A DNA stretch of 64,000 bases from positions 38,451 through 102,450 of the forward strand of contig NZ_JBOCEF010000011.1 in the NCBI RefSeq assembly GCF_050586345.1. Reading direction: 5' to 3'. Every line of letters begins with the position of its first letter. The first letter of the stretch is position 1. This stretch comes from JBOCEF01 sp050586345 (lineage in GTDB: Bacteria; Pseudomonadota; Alphaproteobacteria; Rhodobacterales; Rhodobacteraceae). A program made the translations under genes and the position numbers. Shown here piece after piece: positions 25,763 to 32,617 of this stretch. Below the pieces are notes generated by a model that made no database searches, had not been told where the DNA came from, and saw only the letters and a list, made by a program, of their open reading frames with translations.

Positions 25763-26239
25763 TCAGGCCGCGTCGCCCCCCGGGCGGACGAAGCCGCGCA
25801 GCAGCGCGGCCAGGTCCGGCTCATCCACCGACGCGGCCGCGGCCGCCGGCGTCATCCATTCGCGGCGGCGCTCATGCGCCTCGGGAAACGCCTCGGCCAG
25901 CGCGGCGACCTCGAAGGCGAACACCTCCACCTCGGTCCGCTCGGTCAGCCCGCCCTCGAGCCGCTTGTCATAGCGATAGGCCCCGATGTCCCGCGCCGGG
26001 CGGTCGGCCGGGATCACCCCCGCCTCCTCCCACGCCTCTTCCGCGGCCATCTCGGAGCCCTTGCGCCCGCGCTTGGGCGAGCCCTTGGGCAGCACCCAGC
26101 GGCCGGTGTCGCGCGAGGTGACGAGCAGGATCTCGGGCCCCGAGGGCCCGTCGCGCCAGCACAGCGCGGCCACCTGGTAGCGCGCGGGGCGCGACACCAT
26201 CAGGCCGAACGTGTTCTTCCAGAGGTCCGTGACGGACAT
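25763..26239 (-). CDS. NUDIX hydrolase
   Basis: A 158-residue cytoplasmic hydrolase of the DIPP-like NUDIX group. The NUDIX box runs from KGSPKRGRKGSEMAAEEAWEEAGV (split here: KGSPKRGRKG then SEMAAEEAWEEAGV), about residues 52-74. The Arg of the canonical REUxEE is Glu here (EEAWEE), while the metal-binding Glu residues are kept. WVLPKGSPKRG is typical of this subgroup, which acts on nucleoside polyphosphates or diphosphoinositol polyphosphates. Substrate not predictable. Single gene on the minus strand. Confidence 0.88.
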   Translation of the reverse strand: MSVTDLWKNTFGLMVSRPARYQVAALCWRDGPSGPEILLVTSRDTGRWVLPKGSPKRGRKGSEMAAEEAWEEAGVIPADRPARDIGAYRYDKRLEGGLTERTEVEVFAFEVAALAEAFPEAHERRREWMTPAAAAASVDEPDLAALLRGFVRPGGDAA

Positions 26240-26745
26240 GGGCGGCGCCTCCCTGCGCGCTGGCGGCGCCGGGCGCGGGGCCCGGCCTTTCGGATGAAGT
26301 GCGGAACCGCGCGGTCGCCGCGGCCTCCGATCGGGCCTGCCGCTATCAGCCGCGGGGCCGCGAGTCGAGACGCAGCGCCGTGAACGGCCCCGGCGGCCCC
26401 GCGGCGCGGGCGCCCTGTCGCGCGGCGGCCACGCCCGGGGCGGCCGGGACGGCCGGGGCGGCGCCGCCCGCGCCCGTCGCCGCGGCCCCGGCGCGCGCCT
26501 TGCGCCCCCCCCGTGCGGCCCCCGTGCGCCTCCCGTGCATCCCCCTGTGCGGCCGCTTGCCTTCCCCTGTGCGGCCCCCGTGCGGCCCCCGCGCCGCCCA
26601 TCAGGCGGCCCCCGGCGCGCCCCTGCGGCGGTCGCGCGCTTTCCAATCGCCTCCGCGCCTGCTATGCGTCGGTTCGTCGCCCTTGCCTTGAACCGTGCCC
26701 GGCCGAGGCAGACTCCCGCCCCGCAGGCCGTTAAGAAGCCGAAGT
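26240..26745. other. 506-base intergenic, C-rich low complexity
   Basis: Divergent spacer between the NUDIX gene and rnd. Positions about 26,505-26,600 consist of imperfect repeats of a ccccgtgcggcc-like unit; the rest is Ala/Gly/Pro-type low-complexity sequence with no start-plus-RBS that I would call a gene. Promoters of both flanking genes must lie here. Confidence 0.5.
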
Positions 26746-27939
26746 ATGAACATCATCACGGATACCGAGGCCCTCGCTGCGTTCTGCGAGGAATGCGCGA
26801 AACACCCCTACGTCACCGTCGATACGGAGTTCCTTCGCGAACGCACGTACTGGCCGCAGCTGTGCCTGGTGCAGCTGGCCCATCCCGTCGACGGGGACCT
26901 GTCGTCCAATGACGGCGCCGCCATCGTCGACCCGCTGGCCGAGGGCATCGACCTCGCGCCGCTGATGGCGCTGATGCAGGCCCCGAACACCGTCAAGGTG
27001 TTCCACGCCGCCCGCCAGGACATCGAGATCTTCTGGAAGCTCTCGGGCCAGATCCCGGCGCCGTTCTTCGACACCCAGGTCGCGGCCATGGTCTGCGGCT
27101 ATGGCGACCAGGTCGGCTACGAGACGCTGGTGCGCAAGATCGCCTCCGCCAAGCTCGACAAGTCCAGCCGCTTCACCGACTGGGCCCGCCGCCCGCTGAC
27201 GGACAAGCAGCTCGACTACGCCATCGCCGACGTCACCCACCTGCGCCGGATCTACGAGACGCTGGACAAGCGCCTGAAGAAATCCGGCCGCGCCGCCTGG
27301 GTGCTGGAGGAGATGCGCGCGCTGACCTCCGAGGACACCTACCGGAACGACCCGGAGGAGGCCTGGCGGCGGGTGAAGACCCGGTCCTCGGACGGCCGGT
27401 TCCTCGCCGTGGTCAAGGCGCTGGCCAAGTGGCGCGAGGCCCGGGCGCAGGAGAAGGACATCCCCCGCTCGCGCCTGATGAAGGACGACGCGCTGCTGGA
27501 GGTCGCCTCGAACCGCCCGAAGGACATGGACGAGCTCGGCCGCTCGCGCCTGCTGCTGCGCGAGGCGCGCAAGGGCGACGCGGCCGAGGGGATCCTCGCG
27601 GCCGTGGCCGAGGGCGAGGCGGGCCCGGAGGTGGCGCCGGAAAAGCGCGCCGGCGGCGGTCCGGCCAAGCCGGGGGCCGGCGCCCTTACGGACCTCTTGA
27701 AGGTGCTGCTGAAGGCGCGGGCGGATGAGATCGGGGTGGCGCAGAAGCTGCTGGCGAGCTCGGACGACCTGACCCGGATCGCGAACGAGGACGCGCCCGA
27801 CGTGCCCGCCATGTCCGGCTGGCGCCGCGCGGCGTTCGGCGAGCTGGCGATGCAGCTCAAGACCGGGCGGATCGCGCTCTCGGCCAATTCGAACGGCATC
27901 GAGATCGTGGAGTTCGAGGACGAGGAGGAGGAGGCCTGA
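26746..27939 (+). CDS. rnd: Ribonuclease D
   Basis: A 397-residue 3'-5' exoribonuclease of the DEDDy family that trims tRNA precursors. Catalytic motifs: VTVDTEFLRE (Exo I, Asp and Glu), VFHAARQDIEIF (Exo II, Asp), YAIADVTHL (Exo III, Tyr and Asp). An HRDC domain follows at about 215-290 (FLAVVKALAKWREARAQEKDIPRSRLMKDD). The C-terminus ends in a run of acidic residues. Length fits alphaproteobacterial RNase D. Confidence 0.95.
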   Translation: MNIITDTEALAAFCEECAKHPYVTVDTEFLRERTYWPQLCLVQLAHPVDGDLSSNDGAAIVDPLAEGIDLAPLMALMQAPNTVKVFHAARQDIEIFWKLSGQIPAPFFDTQVAAMVCGYGDQVGYETLVRKIASAKLDKSSRFTDWARRPLTDKQLDYAIADVTHLRRIYETLDKRLKKSGRAAWVLEEMRALTSEDTYRNDPEEAWRRVKTRSSDGRFLAVVKALAKWREARAQEKDIPRSRLMKDDALLEVASNRPKDMDELGRSRLLLREARKGDAAEGILAAVAEGEAGPEVAPEKRAGGGPAKPGAGALTDLLKVLLKARADEIGVAQKLLASSDDLTRIANEDAPDVPAMSGWRRAAFGELAMQLKTGRIALSANSNGIEIVEFEDEEEEA

Positions 27940-27972
27940 GCCTTCGCCCCCCGCGCCTTCCCCCGGGATCCC

Positions 27973-28019
27973 GATGAAAAAGGCCGGCGGCGCATTCAGC
28001 GCCGCCGGCCTTTTTCATC
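27973..28019. terminator. Bidirectional terminator after rnd
   Basis: A near-perfect stem of about 20 bp with flanking A5 and T5 tracts between rnd and the convergent lipoprotein gene. Confidence 0.88.
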
Positions 28020-28056
28020 TGCTTTCACCTGCGCGCGCGGGGCAGGCGGGGCGGCG

Positions 28057-28614
28057 TCACTCCTCGGCGGCGGCTGGGGGCGCGAGGCGGATCGCGGCGG
28101 CGTTGCCGGCGGCATGGACCCGCAGCCCGGCGGCCCCGGCCAGGTTCGCCTCCTCGATCGCGGCGTCGGCGCGCATCGCGCGCTGGGTCGCGCTGCCCGG
28201 CGTCTCGGCCGCGCTGAACCCGTTCAGCTCGGGCGGGGCGGCGACGAAATCGAACTCGATGAACCCGTCCGGGCCGGGCAGCCCCTCGCGCCGCGGCTCG
28301 AGCCTGGCCGAGAACCAGTCCTGGCGGGGCGCCGTGCCGAAGGCCGAGAGCATCAGCCCCTCGTGGACGCGCCCGATCTCGAGCCGGTCGACCCGCTCCA
28401 CCGCCCGGCGTTCGCTGACCTCGACCTGGCCCACCGTCTCGCGCTGCTGCGGCTGGGAGGGGGCGAGGACCTGGACCTCGACCTCGGGGGTCTCCTCCCA
28501 CAGGTCGCCGACGGAACAGGCGCCGAGCGCGCCGAGCGCGGCGGCGCCGAGCAGGACCCGGAGGCCGGGGGCGGACCGCGGGGCGGAAGCGGGTCGCGTG
28601 CGGGCGATGAACAT
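28057..28614 (-). CDS. Predicted lipoprotein of unknown function
   Basis: A 185-residue exported protein. The N-terminus has basic residues, a hydrophobic stretch and a lipobox GALGAC at about residues 28-33, so it should be lipid-anchored after cleavage before Cys33. The mature part has no family I recognise; it is rich in Glu, Val and Ala. The ATG at 28,614 is preceded by GGAGGAG. Stands alone on the minus strand. Confidence 0.7.
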   Translation of the reverse strand: MFIARTRPASAPRSAPGLRVLLGAAALGALGACSVGDLWEETPEVEVQVLAPSQPQQRETVGQVEVSERRAVERVDRLEIGRVHEGLMLSAFGTAPRQDWFSARLEPRREGLPGPDGFIEFDFVAAPPELNGFSAAETPGSATQRAMRADAAIEEANLAGAAGLRVHAAGNAAAIRLAPPAAAEE

Positions 28615-28768
28615 GGGGCGGCTCCTCCGTCGAATATGCCGGCGCATACCGCCACAAGGCGGCGCGAAAGGGAAGGGCCTGCGCGCCCGCGCAGGGCGGG
28701 GAAGCGGCGCCTGCGCGCCCGCGCCGCCCCCCGGTTCCGCGCCCGGTTCCGCCGCCGCGCCCCGCGCC

Positions 28769-29656
28769 TTACTGGGCGGCCAGCGCCTCGACCGGGGCGT
28801 CGTTCACGCCGCCCGCATAGGCGTCGCGCACCTGCTCGGCCAGCGCGCGGGTCAGCTCGTCCGCGCCCTCGGCCAGGTACATGTTGATGCCGACCTGCGG
28901 CAGCGGGGGCAGGGCGCCGTTATGGGCGATCTTCTCCAGCCGCGGGCTGACGGTGCCCTCGATCGAGGCATGGACGCCGAGATCGGCGGAGACGAAGGCC
29001 TCGATGGTGCGCGTCGTCTCGGAGGTCACGCCCATCTCCCAGGTGATCCCGGCCTTGTCGAGCGCGGTCTGCGCGGCGCCGCGGAAGATGCAGTTGTTCT
29101 CGAAGGCCAGCCGGATCGGCCGCGCGGTCCAGGCGTTGCCCCCGGGCGCGCCGACCCAGACGAGGTCCGACTTCTCCAGCATCTCGCCGGCCGCGTCCGG
29201 CTCGCTCTCGGTCGTCAGGATCAGGTCCGCCTCGCCCGCCAGCAGCATCGACTTGAGGCGCGTCGTGTAGGAGCTGACCAGCGTCACCTTCACCCGCGGG
29301 AATTCGCGCGCGAAGCGGCGCAGGACCCCGGGCACGTGCGGGTAGACGATGTCCGAGGGCACGCCGAAGGTGATCTCGCCCTCGAGGTCGTCGGCGGTCA
29401 GCCGGCCCCAGGCCTCGTCGTTCAGCGCGATCATGCGGCGGGCGTAGGACAAGAGAAGCTCGCCCTGCGAGGTCAGCGCCACGCCCCGGCGGGCCCGGTC
29501 GAGCAGCGGCGCGCCGATGGCGTCCTCGAGCCGCTTGACCTGCATCGACACGGCGGACTGGGTCAGGTGCAGCCGGGCGGCGGCGCGGGTCACGCCGCCG
29601 GTTTCGGCCACCATCGCGAAGCTGCGCAGGGCGGTCAGATCAAGATTTCGAGCCAT
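28769..29656 (-). CDS. LysR-family transcriptional regulator
   Basis: A 295-residue regulator. The winged HTH spans about 5-65 (LTALRSFAMVAETGGVTRAAARLHLTQSAVSMQVKRLEDAIG), and the periplasmic-binding-like effector domain fills about 95-290 (ITFGVPSDIVYPHVPGVLRRF). The chosen ATG has GGAGG 6 bases upstream; the longer form lacks this. It is divergent from a DUF1127 gene, with a palindromic LysR-type box between them, so it probably controls that gene or itself. Confidence 0.93.
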   Translation of the reverse strand: MARNLDLTALRSFAMVAETGGVTRAAARLHLTQSAVSMQVKRLEDAIGAPLLDRARRGVALTSQGELLLSYARRMIALNDEAWGRLTADDLEGEITFGVPSDIVYPHVPGVLRRFAREFPRVKVTLVSSYTTRLKSMLLAGEADLILTTESEPDAAGEMLEKSDLVWVGAPGGNAWTARPIRLAFENNCIFRGAAQTALDKAGITWEMGVTSETTRTIEAFVSADLGVHASIEGTVSPRLEKIAHNGALPPLPQVGINMYLAEGADELTRALAEQVRDAYAGGVNDAPVEALAAQ

Positions 29657-29689
29657 CGGGGCCTCCTTCCCGCGGTTTCGCGGCATTCT

Positions 29690-29706
29690 CATCACTTGTC
29701 GTGATG
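29690..29706. promoter_or_regulatory. Palindromic LysR-type box between divergent genes
   Basis: CATCAC-N5-GTGATG, a 17-bp inverted repeat containing the T-N11-A pattern of LysR binding sites, 34 bases upstream of the LysR start. Confidence 0.5.
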
Positions 29707-29812
29707 GGGTCCTTCATCACCATTCGTTTTACAAATCTAACCGATGTCCCCATATCCATCAACACCGATGATCGCGATGGCGGTCGCATCACAGTAGTTA
29801 ATGGAGTCCATC

Positions 29813-30037
29813 ATGATCCGCACCTATCACACCGCCGCCGTTTCCGCCCCTTCCTCCTACCGGGGCGCGTCCTCGCGCGGCCTTCTCTCCCGCATCGGCC
29901 TGTGGCTGACCGTGGCGTCCGAGCGCAAGGCCCTGTCGGCCATGCCGCAGGAGCGTCTCGAGGACATGGGCCTGACCCGCGACGCCGCCTGGACCGAGGC
30001 GAGCCGCCCGTTCTGGGACGCCCCGAATCGCGCCTGA
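29813..30037 (+). CDS. DUF1127-domain small protein
   Basis: A 74-residue basic protein. The C-terminal half has the DUF1127 pattern: RIGLWLTVASERKALSAMPQERLEDMGLTRDAAWTEA (read in two pieces, about residues 29-66), where L..M....L.D.G..R..A is the family hallmark. DUF1127 proteins in alphaproteobacteria bind RNA or affect phosphate and carbon metabolism. The ATG at 29,813 sits within an AT-rich leader. Divergent from the LysR gene. Confidence 0.85.
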   Translation: MIRTYHTAAVSAPSSYRGASSRGLLSRIGLWLTVASERKALSAMPQERLEDMGLTRDAAWTEASRPFWDAPNRA

Positions 30038-30219
30038 TCCCTTGGCGTGCGGGGGATCGTCCCCCGCCGCCGAGGCCGTTCTGCAACGCTTTCGTCGGCC
30101 CCCGCGCGGGGCCGTCGGCGTGTCCGGGTGGCGTTAACCCTCTCCGTTCGGGGTCGTTAATCATCCCTTCGGAGAAAATTCTTACACCCATCACGTTGCC
30201 ATCACGGCGAAAGGCCAGT

Positions 30220-30297
30220 ATGAGCCGCGCGCCGCAGGGCGGCAGCGCCGTGCGCGAGAGGCTTCTGTCTGGAGCGAAAAGCTATGAACGGAACTGA
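30220..30297 (+). CDS. Possible 25-residue leader peptide or spurious ORF
   Basis: MSRAPQGGSAVRERLLSGAK plus SYERN. Its stop overlaps the start of the next small ORF by 14 bases. No RBS of quality; included because its end and the next start overlap as in coupled genes. Confidence 0.2.
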   Translation: MSRAPQGGSAVRERLLSGAKSYERN

Positions 30298-30403
30298 ATT
30301 CATCTGGAAGGGCGCCCAGGCGGCGCGCCGTCGCGCGGGCTGGGGTCCGCGCCTGATGCTGGCCGAGGCGCGGATGCGCGCGGTCCTCTTCGGGCTGTAC
30401 TGA
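30284..30403 (+). CDS. Possible 39-residue small basic protein
   Basis: A reading frame starting MNGTEFIWKGAQAARRRAGW and ending LMLAEARMRAVLFGLY. GGAG lies about 10 bases before the ATG. Third codon positions are almost all G or C after codon 6, as in real genes here. Its size, Arg content and place shortly after a DUF1127 gene fit the small helical proteins common in this order. No family recognised. Confidence 0.4.
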   Translation: MNGTEFIWKGAQAARRRAGWGPRLMLAEARMRAVLFGLY

Positions 30404-30563
30404 GCGACGGGGAAACCTGAACGCGCCGGGCCTCCCCCATTTCAGGGACGGGCCGGTGTCATAATTCTGCCGCACGCATCGCGCGTCGGCCGCACGCGCC
30501 GCGGGGATTTCCCCCCGCGGCGCGATTTGATTCCTCGGCCCCCTGCGCGGTCCCGGCCGACCG
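30404..30563. other. Intergenic, no further gene
   Basis: Together with 30,038-30,219 this is spacer around the two tiny ORFs. A CG-rich inverted repeat around 30,497-30,520 (ccgcggggatttccccccgcgg) may terminate transcripts on either strand. Confidence 0.35.
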
Positions 30564-31106
30564 TCAGGTGAAACCGAAGCGCATCGCCTCGGAATAGACC
30601 GGGCCGCCCCGGGTCAGCTCGGAGCGGTAGAGGGCGAAATAGGGCGCGGGCAGGGGCCCGGCGGCGAAGCCCGCATGTTCCTCGGACCACCGCTCCAGGT
30701 CCCCGTCGGCGGGGTGGGACGCGGGGAAGCGGGCCAGGGTCACGTGCGGGATGAACTTGCGGCGCTTGAGCGCCACGCCCCCCGCCGCCGCGGCCCGGCG
30801 CACGGCGTCGTGGAGGGCCGAGAGCTCCGGGTTCGGGGTGCAGAGCGCATGCGCGGCGGTCGGCCGTTTCGAGCCGAACCGCCCGATCCCGTCGAAGCCG
30901 ATCAGCGGCGCGGGGGTTCGGATGCGGTCCAGCTCCAGCGCCACGTCCTCCAGCACGTGCCGGTCATGCTCGCCGAGGAAGGCCAGGGTGACATGCAGGT
31001 TCTCCTCCGGGACCGGGCGGCCGCAGTCGAGGTCGTGGCCGAGATCCTCGAGCGCCCCCAGCAGGGCCGCGGGCGGGGGCAGGGCGACGAAGGCGCGGAT
31101 GGTCAT
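30564..31106 (-). CDS. thpR: RNA 2',3'-cyclic phosphodiesterase
   Basis: A 180-residue 2H phosphoesterase (LigT/ThpR). Both catalytic H-x-T motifs are present: HVTLAFLGEH at about residues 38-47 and HVTLARFPAS at about 120-129. The start MTIRAFVALPPP is typical of the family. It would open 2',3'-cyclic phosphate RNA ends. Confidence 0.95.
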   Translation of the reverse strand: MTIRAFVALPPPAALLGALEDLGHDLDCGRPVPEENLHVTLAFLGEHDRHVLEDVALELDRIRTPAPLIGFDGIGRFGSKRPTAAHALCTPNPELSALHDAVRRAAAAGGVALKRRKFIPHVTLARFPASHPADGDLERWSEEHAGFAAGPLPAPYFALYRSELTRGGPVYSEAMRFGFT

Positions 31107-31137
31107 GGGGCCTCCGGGGGGCGCGGGGGGGGAAGGG

Positions 31138-31869
31138 TCAGTCGGCCTCGACCCGGGCGATCAGCTCCTCGACCAGCGGGCCGATGGCGGCGACCACGCG
31201 GGCCACGCCCTCGGCGTTCGGGTGGATGCCGTCGGATTGCATCAGCTTCATGGCGTCCGCCCGCTGGCCGCGGTCGGCGATGGAGAAATCGGGGGCGATG
31301 GCTTCGAGGAAATTGGGGTAGAGGATCGCGCCGTATTGCTCGGCCAGCTCGGGATACATGGCGTTGAACGCGTCGGCCCAGTCCTGCCCGTAATTGCCCG
31401 GCGCGGGCAGCCCCGCCAGCAGCGCGGGCAGCCCCTCGGCCGAGAGGCGCGCGAGGATGGCGTCGAGGTTGCGGCGGCTTTCAGCCGGGTCGATGCCGCG
31501 CAGAAGGTCGTTGCCGCCAAGCTCGACGATCACCGCGTCGACCTCGGGCGTCAGGGTCCAGTCGAGCCGTGCGCGCCCGCCCGCGGTGGTGTCGCCGGAG
31601 ACGCCTGCATTGATCACCCGCACGTCGTGGCCGCGGTCCCGCAGCCACGCCTCGAGCTGCACCGGGAAGGCGTCGGCGGGGGCGAGGCCGAAGCCGTGGG
31701 TGAGCGAATCCCCCAGCGCGGCGATCACGGTTTCGTCAGCTTTCGCAGCGACAGGTGCGGCGAGGGCCAGCGTGACAGCCATGCAGGCCGCGGCCATCCG
31801 CGCACACGCCTTGTTGATGCCGCCCGGGGCCCCATATCGCCCGAAGACGCGCCCCAGACCGAAGGACAT
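31138..31869 (-). CDS. Exported GDSL/SGNH arylesterase (TesA-like)
   Basis: A periplasmic SGNH hydrolase. Block I is ALGDSLTHGFGL (catalytic Ser), Block III VELGGNDLLRGI (oxyanion Gly and Asn) and Block V SDGIHPNAEG (Asp and His). A signal peptide ends near APVAAKA. The start is uncertain: ATG 31,869 gives a long n-region with Arg and Lys; ATG 31,797 gives a short signal without positive charge. It is divergent from a LolD/FtsX-like exporter, the same arrangement as tesA with ybbA-ybbP in many proteobacteria. Lysophospholipase, thioesterase and arylesterase activities are known in the family. Confidence 0.9.
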   Translation of the reverse strand: MSFGLGRVFGRYGAPGGINKACARMAAACMAVTLALAAPVAAKADETVIAALGDSLTHGFGLAPADAFPVQLEAWLRDRGHDVRVINAGVSGDTTAGGRARLDWTLTPEVDAVIVELGGNDLLRGIDPAESRRNLDAILARLSAEGLPALLAGLPAPGNYGQDWADAFNAMYPELAEQYGAILYPNFLEAIAPDFSIADRGQRADAMKLMQSDGIHPNAEGVARVVAAIGPLVEELIARVEAD

Positions 31870-31876
31870 GCCCCCC

Positions 31877-32617
31877 ATGACTGACGCCGCCGCCGCAGAC
31901 GACGCCGTGATCCAGCTGAAGGGGGCCGAGCTGGCGCTCTCCTCCAACGCGGGAAGGGTGGAGATCCTCAAGGGCGTGGACCTGTCCATCGCGCGCGGGT
32001 CCACGGTCGGGATCGTCGGGCCGTCGGGGTCGGGCAAATCTTCGCTCCTCATGCTCATGGGCGGGCTGGAACGCGCCACCGGGGGGCAGGTGACCGCGCT
32101 GGGCCATGACCTGTCGGCCATGGATGAAGACGCGCTCGCCCGCTTCCGTCGCGATCATATGGGCGTGGTGTTCCAGTCCTTCCACCTGATTCCGACCATG
32201 ACGGCGCTGGAAAACGTCGCGACGCCGCTGGAGCTCGCCGGGGCGCCGGATGCGTTCGCGCGGGCGGCGGAGGAGCTGGAGGCGGTCGGCCTCGGCCATC
32301 GCGCCGACCATTACCCGGCGCAGCTGTCGGGCGGCGAGCAGCAGCGCGTGGCGCTGGCCCGCGCCGCGGCGGGGCGGCCGGAGATCCTGCTGGCGGACGA
32401 GCCGACGGGGAACCTCGACGGCGCGACGGGCGAGGCGATCATCTCGATGCTGTTCGGCCTGTCGGAGCGTCATGGCGCGACGCTGGTGATGGTGACCCAT
32501 GCGCCCGAGCTCGCCGCGCGCTGCGACCGGGTGGTCAAGGTGGCCGACGGGCGGATCGAGGATGCGGGGACCGCCGCCGCCGCCGGGGCCGCGGCCGACG
32601 CCGAGGCGGCGCAATGA
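31877..32617 (+). CDS. YbbA/LolD-like ABC transporter ATP-binding protein
   Basis: A 246-residue ATPase of the MacB/LolD group. Walker A GPSGSGKSS (about 52-60), Q-loop VVFQSFHLIPT, signature LSGGEQQRVALARA, Walker B EILLADEPTGNLD, H-loop VMVTHAPE. It couples to the FtsX-type permease encoded next (ATGA overlap). In E. coli the matching YbbA-YbbP pair lies next to tesA; export of a lipid-linked or hydrophobic product is inferred. Confidence 0.92.
   Translation: MTDAAAADDAVIQLKGAELALSSNAGRVEILKGVDLSIARGSTVGIVGPSGSGKSSLLMLMGGLERATGGQVTALGHDLSAMDEDALARFRRDHMGVVFQSFHLIPTMTALENVATPLELAGAPDAFARAAEELEAVGLGHRADHYPAQLSGGEQQRVALARAAAGRPEILLADEPTGNLDGATGEAIISMLFGLSERHGATLVMVTHAPELAARCDRVVKVADGRIEDAGTAAAAGAAADAEAAQ

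Noticed and set aside
26346..26690. Small Ala/Arg/Pro-rich ORFs between NUDIX and rnd genes
   Set aside because: Produced by the C-rich repeats; no start signal, and several frames are equally open.
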